A stretch of 30,762 nucleotides of DNA from Lactifluus volemus. Taxonomy: Eukaryota; Basidiomycota; Agaricomycetes; Russulales; Russulaceae. The number at the start of each line of letters is the position of its first letter. The stretch's first letter is position 1. This document shows, piece by piece, positions 12,580 to 22,998 of this stretch. The notes beneath the pieces are model-generated. The model was given only the letters and a program-made list of their open reading frames with translations, did no database searches and was not told the DNA's origin. The position numbers were made by a program, and so were the translations under genes. Location of the stretch: NCBI GenBank assembly GCA_022376515.1, contig WTXI01000397.1:1-30762 (forward strand), read 5' to 3'.

Positions 12580-12872
12580 ACTGGCACTTATTTTACTTTT
12601 TGTACCACTCGCAAGTCTGTCCATGTCTATCATTTTATCACTGATTGCTACAGTTAGCAAGCTCTTAGAGAGAAAATTTTGGTGGATTATCTGGCTTACA
12701 GTAAATTACAGCCTAAAATATTCCTTTACCATTCATTGAGCAGCCTTGGCAACAAAATACGAAGAAAAAATGCTTGAACCAGTAATGTGAATGTACAGTA
12801 TTAGAAAACCTGTGAGCTCAGAGTGGCTGTGTACTCCCAACTTTGTGCCTTTTCCTCAACTATCCTCGACTC

Positions 12873-14877
12873 ATGTCTGACGATTTCGAACTCGAACACG
12901 TTAATCTAAACACCCTTGGGGGTGAGGCGTCCCATGTGACTGCAACCCCTCACGATGATCAACCTACCGCCAAAGTAGTCGGCAGAGAAGCTGGATTCTC
13001 CGACGGATCTGGAGCGTTGTATTCAATCTATCTGGATGGTGCCAAAGTAGAAGACCAGAAGATGACAGAGAGCTGGAAAGGAGACGCAGATGGCATCCTT
13101 TTCTTCGTATGTAATTCCTCGGTTTTTCTACGCTTTCCTAAGTTACTCCTAGACCGGTTTGTTTTCGGCCACGGTCGCTGCATTCCTTGTCGCGGTCAAT
13201 CAGAACCTCCAACAAAGTCCTCAAGATACCATCGCTTTCTACACTGCACATCTCTATCAGATCACAGCCGCCCAGGCCGGCAGCCCAAATGGACCCATCC
13301 TTCCTCTTCCCCCCACCCTTTCTGATCCATCCACTTTCAAACCATCTTCGTCGACCATTTGGGTCAATGTACTGTGGTTTCTAAGCCTTATCATCAGTCT
13401 TACATGTGCGCTTATAGCGACGTTATTGCAACAGTGGGCGCGTCGATACCTTCGGGTAACGGGGACGCGGCGTAGCCTCGACAATCGCGCTCGTGTACGT
13501 GCATACTTTGCGAAAGGGGTGGATAACCTGCATCTTCGCTGGGTAGTGGAGGCGCTGCCTGGTCTTCTCCACCTATCCGTATTCCTATTCTTCGCCGGCC
13601 TCCCTATTTTTCTCTTCCGGATCAACCACACGGTTTTTATTGCTGTTCTATCATGCGTTGGCACCTGTGGTGCTTCGTACCTGTGCATCTCCTTCATGCC
13701 GTTGGTCTGCCACAACAGTCCGTATTACACACCACTTTCCTCACTTATTTGGTCCTGCCGTGCAGGTTTACGGTGCTTTTACCTTTGGATCATGAAGAGC
13801 TTCATATCCCATCGCCCCATAATTGGGTTAACTAGAGCTTCGACCCGGAGGATCCTCTTTTCTCGAGTGCAAGAGAGTTACGAACGGTTGCGAGGCGGCC
13901 TTACCAAACACATGGAGGAGTCAGCTCTGATATCATTCAAGGAATTCGACGTTCAAGTTCTGTCCTGGACTTTCGAACTTATGGGCGAGGAAGATAGGCT
14001 AGACCGGGTCCTTGCAGCTATTCCCGGCTTTTACAACTCCTCTTTGGCGAAGGATCAGGCTCTTAAAGAAGTGTCCGAGGAAAGGCTTACAAATGCAGTT
14101 TTCCAAGTAATGGATCGCTCCCATTCATCAGCGCAGCTCTCTCAGTCTGCGAGACAGCAGCAAAGCGACGCCTGTATGAAAGTTCTAGAAATCCGAGGCA
14201 TTCCTGAACAGCAGACTGTGAAGAACTCCCTTCGTTTTATCGGGACAGGCGTCTTCAAGTGCACTGATTTAGGCCTTCTCGCGAGCTCAGTCGACGGTGA
14301 CGAGGCCGATGTCGAGGTCAAGTGTGTCACTGCCCTTATCACTACTCATACTCGTGGATCCGATGAGCGTTGGTTGTCAATTATGGAGAAACTGTTAGGA
14401 AAGTCGAAGACCACCCTTTTGGGATACCGTGGGCATGGAGACAGCCTTTTACTGGCCAATCTCATCAATTTCGTGCGGTGGATGGATGGCCGTCACTTTC
14501 TAGGTCTTCAAGAGAAAGCAGTAAACGATACGTTGAACTCGTTGAACAAGTTTGACGCCAAAAACACCTTGCCTGGGCTTCGTGATGAGTTTTGCCGCCT
14601 ATGGAACACAACCGTCACCGCGCAGGGAACAGGGACCGCACGTGGGAGAAGAGCACACTCAACCCTGCGCCACATCGCCCCTGTCTATCTCGCGCTGCAT
14701 CGTGATGTACCTCGAGCACCTGGTGATATTTGGAATGAAGATTTGCTAAGCGCATCATCCTATCCTCGTTGTCCCATCGTCATGTTGATTCCTAGGCGGC
14801 ATACCTCTAACCCAACCAAAAATGACCCCAGATTCCCTCAGCGTATTTCCATCCGACGTCACCATGTCAACTACTGA
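12873..14877 (+). CDS. DUF6535 multi-pass membrane protein
   Basis: Two exons, 12873-13106 and 13153-14877, are joined across a 46-nt intron (GTATGT donor) and give 652 residues. The N-terminal 70 residues are acidic and soluble. The DUF6535 core starts at SWKGDADGILFF and continues as TGLFSATVAAFLVAV. I count four hydrophobic segments, near residues 79-95, 147-172, 215-234 and 240-262, with the conserved LLQQWARRYL between the second and third. The remaining 390 residues are a soluble, mostly helical region. The function of the family is unknown; in my memory it is greatly expanded in Agaricomycetes. After about residue 630 the frame gives a basic stretch and stops, whereas the neighbouring frame from 14822 continues as an open Ser/Thr-rich tail, so the true C-terminus may differ. 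Confidence 0.85.
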
Positions 14878-15545
14878 GACTTTGGAAGATGTCGGTTCTG
14901 CTTCAACCTTCCCATTTTTCGATTTGTCCACCCCTTTTGTCACCGCGAATTGCCAGAACTTCTTTACCTTTTTCCCCACACATCAACTCAGCTTGAGTCA
15001 GGCTCGACTGCATCATGGCGACTTCTTGCCCTGTAGCCAGCCCTTACTTGAGGCGCGCTCAACATCTTCATGCCTGGACGCCTCGCAATTTGATTAATTC
15101 GAAACCTCGAGGACATCTTGTCAGTGTCGCCCGCCAACTCTGTATCCGCCCCACAGTCACCAAGACTGCCTCCTGATTCTGATATGACGGTGGTTCTTCC
15201 CTCTTCCATCGATCGGATTGGGGGCTGTTCAAGTCCAGTTACGTTAACAGTCAATCTTCAAGTGCTAGAGGGTCATCACCTACCTGTGTTTCAATCTGTC
15301 CAATTTCGGGCGTGACTATTAATGATATAAGACATTTGTTTCTATCTGACTGGCCCGGGAGAGCTGTAATCACGCATATATGTCCTGGTGCCATATAAGA
15401 GGACTTTGATAAATGAAACTAGGTAGGCCGCGTTGGTTTGAGATGTGTCAGTGGAGCGTAATGGAATCCATTCCACAAGGCAATCCAACCATCACGGAAC
15501 TGAATCAAGTTTGCCTACCTTTCTCTTGCTCCTTCTCCCCCAGCG
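14878..15545 (+). other. Possible displaced Ser/Thr/Pro-rich tail of the DUF6535 gene, then spacer
   Basis: The plus frame beginning at 14822 (open to 15097) reads TPDSLSVFPSDVTMSTTETL and stays Ser/Thr-rich. A second open segment at 15118-15315 begins SVSPANSVSAPQSPRLPPDS. Both look like the low-complexity tails that follow the DUF6535 core in relatives, but they are out of frame with the main exon and with each other, with no convincing introns. From about 15320 to 15545 I see only the promoter region of the next gene. Confidence 0.4.
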
Positions 15546-18275
15546 ATGCCTTTCTTGATTCCGGGCTCCCGTAGGTCCATGATTCTCCGTGCCTCTCCAG
15601 TAGGTGGCCCTCAGACGTAAAAACAGCATATATTAACGGTTCGACTCGTTACAGATCACTGTGCCCGCGTCTCCCTCACAATCAGAGTGCGAGTCCGCTA
15701 CACCCCGCTCTCAAGCATTTCCGGACACGCCGCCTGTGTTAGATGCGGATATTTTTGATACTGTACCCTTCTCCGTATGTACCACTGAGAAGCGCAAAAC
15801 GTTCGGTGCTGTCCTAATCATCTCGTCGTTGCAGGCATCGTTTTCAGCGTTTCTCAACTTCACTCCTCAGGATGACACCACACCGACTCCCGCTGATATA
15901 GCTCCAGATCCTGTCAAGGATCCCAAGCGCTTATCAAACCAGGCTGAGGCTAGCTACTACGTCGAGGTGTGTGCCCTCTGCAGTGGGCATTCAGAACGCT
16001 GATATCTGCCCAAGCAACTCACGAATATCAGAGACGTTGACTCTGAATGGGAAGATGATGAAGTCGAGGCAAGTGTATTCTGCGTTCGGGTCTCATCTTT
16101 GCTCAGGTCAGAGTTTATAGGAAGTCATGGTCATCTCACCCAAACCAAAAACGTCTCCTTTTCATGCGCTTCCCACGCCTCCCTTCAGTCCCCCGGAACC
16201 CATCCAAGACCCCTCCCCCCCGCGGCCCCAAAAGACTCGTACACTATCTTGCGAACATTGCACCGTACGCAGACTTCTCACCTCTCTCTCGCGGTCGCCT
16301 CGGGCTGCAGGCCATCCACCAAGAAGGCTGCCCTTCGTCACGCCCTATATGCTATTCGCACATACCGCCTGCCGTTGTCCAATGCAGCGCTTGCGGAACG
16401 CGAAGCGCTGGAGGTACTCTCCATGCGTAGTCTCGGGGAAAGTCCGTACGTCCAACGCGCATCACGCTTCTGGGATGACGGCCAGACACTTTTCATCGTG
16501 CTGGAGCATTGTGGGGGGGGAAACCTGTTGGGGCTCATACAAGCCGAGGGACCCGTGGACAGCGGACGCATGAAGCAGTGGGCGTGTGAGATTGTGAGTC
16601 AAGTCTTACCCCCTCTCTCAGGGCCGTGCTCAACCTTGGTAGGTGTCGGGCATCGCGTTCATCCACAACGCCGGCGTCATTCACAGCGACATCCGGCCGT
16701 CGACAATCCTCTTCCGTGTAAATGGTCATATTTGTATTAGTAACTTTGAACACGCCATCGTGATCGCCACGCGCCAAAAGGCAGCTCCCTCTGTCGAAGA
16801 CAGGCAACGCAGCTTACGGGCGAGCGAACGCGAGTGGTGCGAGGCCCCAGAGATGCTTTTTGGTTGGGAAATAGGACTCGAAGTTGACTGTTGGGCGTTC
16901 GGAGTTATTCTGGTATGGATGATTACCGGAAAGGTACGTCTCCCATGAACTTTCGCGCTCTGAAATGAATTGTGATGGGTGTAGCACCCCTGGTATCTAA
17001 GCACTCTAGAAAACCCTGACATAATTCGAGATTGTGTTCTTCACGGTCTCCTACCGATTGTCCCATTGGAGGTAGTTGACACGGCTGCAGAACGCTTGAT
17101 CGGAAGAGTAAGCTTCCAATTGAAATCGTCGACGGAAATCATTATTCGGAAACTCATCTAGTGTCTGGACCGCAATCCTTCCAGGAGACCGACCATCGAA
17201 CAGATCAAAGAATTCGAGTGGTTTGCCGATGTGTACGTTGATGTGCTATTCGCATTGCTCCGCGTGCTGATGTCATAAAAGCAATTGGGACAGCATTTCG
17301 CTGGCACGCGTCCCTGACATCCCGATCACGCTCCCCAGCCCTGACCTGACACCCGATGTGCCAGCGGATGTTCCCAGCACCATCATTGCTCCTGATCTTT
17401 CTCTCAGTACCCTAGATACAGAGATGGAAATCGAGCGAACCCTCCCATGGACTCCAGCGCGCATCAGCCGACAGATAGGGCTGGCATCTCCGGGCGCCAC
17501 CACCATTGCCTCGGGCCATTCGGCCGTTCTATCGCGTGGGGATATAGTGCCGCTCGTTGCGAGACAACTGCAGCACCTGTCACCGCCATTGCTTCCGAGC
17601 AGTGCTGGGGGAGGTGATTCATCCACCCTGCATTCACAACAGCAGCAACAGGACTCCGAGTCGGAGAGGCACACTGACATACATCAATCTTTCCTTCCTC
17701 AATTGAACGATGTGGACGGCGCTCTACATGTTGGGTCGGGTGTATGCGTTGACGAGTTTGGCACGTTCATCTCCGAGCGCTCAGATGAATTGGAGGAAGA
17801 CGAAATCACGGGTGGGTCCTCACATATTAGCCTGCGCGGTGCGCTCGCGCTTCCCATTCCGTTGCTGGTCACGCCACGCCCGAGCGAATCCGATCTGCGC
17901 GCTACCCCCAGGCCTGGTCAAACCCGGCCCCGCCTCCCGGCCTGTTTACTCCGTTGGCGTAACAGTGCGGCTGGCGCCAGACAAGATGAAATGATACGTC
18001 TGCACACAGACGCAGAGCGGGAACAAGAGATACCGGAGCTAACATGGCATGGAATAGACGCGGATCCATTCCGCTGCTCGCCACCTCCGTCGGTTCCGAC
18101 AGAGGAACGAGAAGCAGCTAGTGGCGAGTGGGTTGCAAAGACCCGGCGAGTTCCCCACGAGTCGATACAACCTTCCGTTGGAGCACTGCGTCGCTTGATA
18201 TGGGAGTTACTCCGGACGTTCCTGGACATGAACGTGATCGAGCGCACGCCCATACGTTGTCTCTTACGGGACTGA
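15546..18275 (+). CDS. Protein-kinase-fold protein with degenerate active site (predicted pseudokinase)
   Basis: Nine exons are proposed: 15546-15599, 15655-15774, 15835-15966, 16015-16072, 16121-16593, 16643-16933, 16985-17107, 17162-17232 and 17282-18275, giving 771 residues. The kinase-like domain spans about residues 165-435. Catalytic motifs are eroded: there is no glycine loop, the VAIK lysine is Arg201 (YAIR), the catalytic loop is HSDIRPSTIL (Asp295 kept, Asn replaced by Thr300), and DFG is Asn313-Phe-Glu. Structural landmarks are kept: a hinge LEHCGGGNL, CEAPEML (347-349), DCWAFGVILVW and CLDRNPSRRPT. The N-terminal 160 residues and the C-terminal tail are disordered, with a poly-Gln run. 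The exon 4 donor is ambiguous: GT at 16073 needs no frame change and was used, while GC at 16069 leads to a more protein-like frame. The C-terminus may extend beyond 18275. Confidence 0.72.
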
Positions 18276-18760
18276 CAGCTCTGACACGTCGGATCTGCGA
18301 GCAGGGACGTGCACTCTTGCGCAAGTCACGCTCGAACATTCACTTTTCGCGTCCGCATCTTCCAGGTCCCCCATCCCCCACTCCTTCTCCTTTGTCACCT
18401 CTTCTGGGGACTGCCGTTGCGATTGAGGGTGGCTTTGGGAGCGTGCGGCGCATGGGGCTCGGAATCGGATACTCACTTCCAAGTCGGTGTCCAAGTCCGA
18501 GACCCAGCCTGCCAGTGCGTGTGTCATGTGCGCCTACTCAAGTGCGCGATAATGAAGCGCAGAAGGACACCGAAGAAGCGGCTCTGGCGGGGTGTTACAC
18601 AGGGTTGAGCGGGACCCGGTGGATCAAGAAGAATGCGGCGCAACAACAGCACGAAGCGTCTCGGCCTGAGCCATCGCCGTTTGACTCGAGGAGCGTGCTG
18701 ATACTTGGGAACCCTGGCTTTGGTGGAGCTGCCGTACCGGCTCCCACGGACAATGCATAA
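18276..18760 (+). other. Open frame that may be the displaced C-terminus of the pseudokinase gene
   Basis: A frame open from 18122 to 18760 overlaps the last 150 bases of the preceding coding exon, in a different phase. It reads like protein, with a helical stretch LTALTRRICEQGRALLRKS, a PSPTPSPLSPL linker and an end at APTDNA. No intron with good signals moves the pseudokinase frame into it. One extra base in the C4 run near 18153 would do so. Confidence 0.4.
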
Positions 18761-20026
18761 CGGCAGGCATTCTCGGTGATTCCTGACTTTGTGATGAATG
18801 AGATGCCAGCTGCCATGCCGCCCGAGTCAGGCTTCTCTTCCAGAAGCTGGTTGCTGGGGGTGCTGGGGTTGTGGCGGCAACGCATAGCCGACTTGAGTGC
18901 AACATAATGTGTGTAATCTTTTTTCAACTCTCCTCTCGTTTGTGGCGCTTTTACCCCGCTTTCGCTATTTCGGTTCCTTTTTATGAGGTTCGTGCCTTGT
19001 GTAGCGTCATAGAATCATCCCGAAGCTCTCTGTCTGTGTTTGATGTGAATGTTTTCTGAGCAGATATATCCTTGTTGGCACTGTACTGTAACACCCTCCA
19101 CACTTCCTTTCTTCTCGCATGTTTTGTACATATTTGTTGAGCACGAGATCCCGAATGACATGACACAGATCAATCATGCATGATATCTGCCTGCGAACAG
19201 GAATGGACGAAGGCCCAGTACTGCCGACTGGGAAACTTTTAAATAGAGATCACGTCTGTCCCTGGACAGGTACCTCAAGCTGAGGGGTGTGGAATAGCGT
19301 CATCGATTGGTCCGGAAGCGAAAGCCTCATGCGGTTGGAATAGACAACAGGAAACAAAAAGAGGTGGTATGAAAAGACGAAAATTGCGGGGAAAGCCGGC
19401 AAATTATGGCCGATCGATTACGACCATCATCAAATGTCAGTAGTATCGCGGCATTATTCACTATGTCCAGTTGCGCAGAGTGCTTTCAAGCTAGCTAACA
19501 TTTAAGAAATGGTAGGAAGGAGATGATACGAGATGCGGGTCTGGTTGGGACTAAAATGAGCGCGTCGTTGAATGGTTGTTTGATTACCCCTTTGAGTGCA
19601 ATGCAGACAAAGACAAGGGGGTGTATCCACCCCATCAATGTCAAAGTGTCAGCGATAGCATCATGTTAAGCCGCGGAGAATGGATGATGAAATAATGAGA
19701 GGTGGGGGAAGACATCGTAAATGAACCGAAGGAATGATGAAAGATAGAGGCTGTTAAGCCTAAAAAGTTGACGTTTTTCGGAAGAAAGAGATCTATGAGA
19801 GTGGAGATCGTTCGGGGATAGAAGAGAAATGCAAAGGTAAAACGTGGACAGAGGAGATATAAAAGGTTAAATCAATCCTGGCCAGGGTTGGTGCCAAAGA
19901 TCTCCGATGAGGGAGAGTATCGGATTACGCCTATTTGGGTAATAGGATAACCATGAAGGAAAGGAAATGGAATGGGATGATTTATATTTAAAGAGAAGGA
20001 CAAGTTGGGGGTCTCTCAAATGAACC
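18761..20026. other. 1.27 kb spacer upstream of the Ser/Pro-rich orphan gene
   Basis: No gene, RNA or long repeat is visible. The right half is purine-rich on the plus strand (many GGAGA/GAGGTG words at about 19640-19860), ending in a TATA-like element, and is most simply the promoter of the gene starting at 20027. Confidence 0.5.
19858..19865 (+). promoter_or_regulatory. TATA-like element TATAAAAG
   Basis: A consensus TATAAAAG lies 162 bp upstream of the ATG at 20027, a plausible distance for a promoter with a leader of about 130 nt. A second AT-rich stretch (TTTATATTTAAAG) at 19981 is closer to the start but weaker. Assignment rests on sequence and position only. Confidence 0.4.
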
Positions 20027-22593
20027 ATGTCCGTCAGTCTGCAAGAGTTTGAGGCTATCGTTACCGCCTCTTTCGACAAGATCGGTTCTCATCTTGTCGC
20101 CCTCGATAACATAAGAGTCGTCGACTCTCCTACAACTAGTACTACCGCTCAACAACTCTCAATAAACAAGACGACAAGACGCTCTCCTTCTGCCTTTTCT
20201 TTTCTTCGCAGGGTTAAATCCCACGCCGCTTCGCTCCTTTTCTCCAACAAACCATCACCCTCATTCGTTCCTCCTCTACCGCCACGTCCGGCAACTCCCG
20301 TTCCTTTCCCTCTCACCCGTGCTTTGACTCAAATTCGTGATGTCTCGCATTCTTTTTTCGACGATGACGACGACGACAATCTAGACGGCCCTGTCCTTTC
20401 ACGCTCTCGTTCTCGTCCCATTGCCGCTTCGCCGGCTCGCACAAATTCTCGCCTATCTTCGGCCTTTGCTGTTGCACCAGCTCTCTTTCGCTTTCCTTCA
20501 ACTTCGGTCTCTACTCCGTGCTCTCTCGTAGAACAACAGGATATTCTCAGGTCTGACTCCAGGGCAGGTCTTGCACGCGTATGTTATGCTCATTTACTCC
20601 CGCATTCCTTCTGGCCTCATTCTCTTAATACTGTAAACAGCCCTGTAAACCATCACTGGGACACAAACTTCGTACAAAGTTATCTTTCCCAAAGCTGCCC
20701 CAACATTCCAATATCACTTCTCCGCTAATAGAATCTCCTCCAGTCACTCCATCCCATTCTTACCCAGCCTCCTTCTCGGGTTGTGGATATGCACACCCTT
20801 ACAGCGCATTTCACGAGGAGCGCTCCATCACTCCGGAGGAGGATCCATTCCGTAAAGATGAGGTAGCACAGACCCCATTATCCACCCCTCGTCTTCCCAA
20901 CTCGTCTCCCCGGTCTGCTTCCTTCTACGATGACAGCGAAGCGTATAGGCATGTGCCAGCCTCTTGCTCTGTGCCAGCCCTTTCTAGCAGGTGGTCTTCC
21001 GATTCAGAATCGTCACCTTCTCCCAAGCATGCTCGGGTTGGACACCCGGATCGGCCCGTGCTTCGCGTCAGTCCCTTTCAAGGTCCCAGCACGTCTCTGA
21101 CATTTCCCCTTCCACCGTCGACTCACAAGTCCCTCCCTCTCCCTGGCGTCACTGTACGAGTGGCTACTCCCACGCCAGGTCCCCCGCCTGCGTATCCGCC
21201 TCCGCCGACCCCTCCGCCATTTGGTCCTCTACCTTGTCTCCCTCCCGCTGGCACGATCACTGCCTCTCGCGTGCGGCCATCAGGGAGGCTTCCGAAAGAG
21301 TCCTCCAGACGACGTTCACGAAGGGACTCTGCCAAATCGATTTCCAAATCAACATCGAACGGACAAGTACGGCGACGGCGATCACATTTACGAGTGGACA
21401 TGTCTTCTCCATCTTTTGCTTCCCGGCCTATGCCCGCAAAATCGCATCTGGAAGAACATTTGTCAAATTCCGCCCCATGGAGTCATGAGAAGCCCACCAC
21501 CAGGAGAAGGGAACGACCTTCGTCTCCGTTTCCACTCCCCCTTTTACCTATGCGAGCAAGACGGGATCCAACAGGAAGACTAGAGGCATTGAAGGCAACG
21601 ACCCGTTTCGCTGATCCGTGGAAAGAGTCAATTATCCGCCAATTCGACCAGAGCGCTGACACAATTTCGGATTCTGAAGTAGAGCCTGATCGTGACTTCG
21701 ACGTGAGTGTGCATTGGTTTTATCACACCGAGAATCTTGTGCTGAGTTTGGTGCATTTGATTTGTTCCATCCAGTCTGATAAGGCAAGGAAGAAGATCTC
21801 CGTCTCTTCCGCCATGTCTGGTCAGTCCGGTCTATCAAGTATCTCCACTACATCCACCTACACGACGTCATCGTCTGCATCAATGGTCACCACCCTGACT
21901 ACAGCCACCACCAATTCCCCATCAGTGAGCCCACACATGAGCCCTGACAAGCCCAACAATATATCTCAGATACTCATTACTGACGGCATTGTGAGCCCCT
22001 CGTCATGGCAAGCCGAGGCCTCTCCTTCCTCTACCAAATCCCCTGCGCGATCCGCAGGCATTTACACCAAACGTGGGGGGGCCTTGGCGGCGCACGAGCC
22101 TCAAGGTGACTTGTTTCTTGTGGATGGTGAAGAGGCGATTATCGGTGCCTCGGGTTGGGCCGAATTCCGCAGTTACGGTGATGCTCGCGGTGACGTTTCT
22201 TTTCGTCTCGCTGGCAGTCTCTACGGCAACGGCATCGCGGATGTGTTGATCATCGAATTTCAGCGTGATGGAAAGACCTGCGGCGTTGAGCTCCTGCTGA
22301 TCCCGCGAACCCCGAGTGCTGACTTTCCTGGCCGTATTCCTGGCTCCTACCCACTACCATCGCCGGATCTTCCTTTGTCACTCCGTTCTGTTCCTCGCAC
22401 TTTCCCGGTTGAAATGCCGCAAATCGCATGGAACGGGAGCGTCCTGGGCCTTGAAGATGTTGCACCACCCTGCGACGCAAGTCGCGTTACGCTCTTGGGT
22501 CGCTCACTTAGGGAATTGAACCACCTCGACTGCACACAAGACAGTGGAGTCCAACGCAGTGCTGCGCTGACGTTCGTGGTCCCCTTCCCATAA
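20027..22593 (+). CDS. Ser/Pro-rich protein with an orphan conserved-looking C-terminal domain
   Basis: I do not recognise this family. Three exons, 20027-20578, 20641-21702 and 21775-22593 (introns 62 and 72 nt), join in phase to give 810 residues. Residues 1 to about 600 are disordered and Ser/Pro/Arg-rich, with an acidic FDDDDDDN run near 107-114 and proline blocks such as PPAYPPPPTPPPFGPLP. From about residue 640 the composition changes to a compact, hydrophobic, beta-rich pattern (FLVDGEEAIIGASGWAEF, then VSFRLAGSLYGNGIADVLII and TCGVELLLIPRT), which suggests a folded domain. The N-terminus begins with an amphipathic helix (SLQEFEAIVTASFDKIGSHL). The frame stops at 22593, but the adjacent frame continues through a convincing helix to 22679, so the annotated end may be wrong by one base. 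No membrane segment or signal peptide is seen. Confidence 0.72.
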
Positions 22594-22998
22594 CCCTACG
22601 AGATCTTGCAAAGCGCGCGCGCGAGATGGACTTGCTCGACGGTGTCGTGACACCACAGGAGAATTCATCGCACTTTTGAGTACTCACCATCTTCCACTTT
22701 GCTCGATTGATTTGTTTTTATTTTTATTTTCGACGCTAGACTGTCTCTTGTTCGCTTAACTTGTCATTTCGTGTCTAGTTCGCCACCAGGATACCCTTTG
22801 AAACGTACGCTCATTCTCATCGTAATATTTGAACACCCTTTACCGCCAGTATTGGACACATGTATTTGTTCTGTACTCCCATTGCGTTAGGACTGCGACA
22901 CCTACGTCTTTTTTTTTTTATATTCCGCACAGTCTTCCATGCTTTGTTGTCGTAGCCAGGTTGAAGTTGTTTGCTTTTACCAATGACTGCAATTATCA
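22594..22998. other. Convergent 3' flank, with a possible coding extension to 22679
   Basis: This spacer separates the 3' ends of a plus and a minus gene. The first 86 bases continue an open frame reading PITLRDLAKRAREMDLLDG and ending at a TGA at 22677-22679, likely the true end of the upstream protein. The rest is AT-rich, with T-runs near 22715 and 22910, as expected for two facing 3' untranslated regions. Confidence 0.5.

Noticed and set aside
21703..21774. Reading through the 72-nt in-frame intron of the Ser/Pro-rich gene
   Set aside because: It has a GTGAGT donor and CCAG acceptor and encodes an isolated hydrophobic stretch unlike its neighbours.
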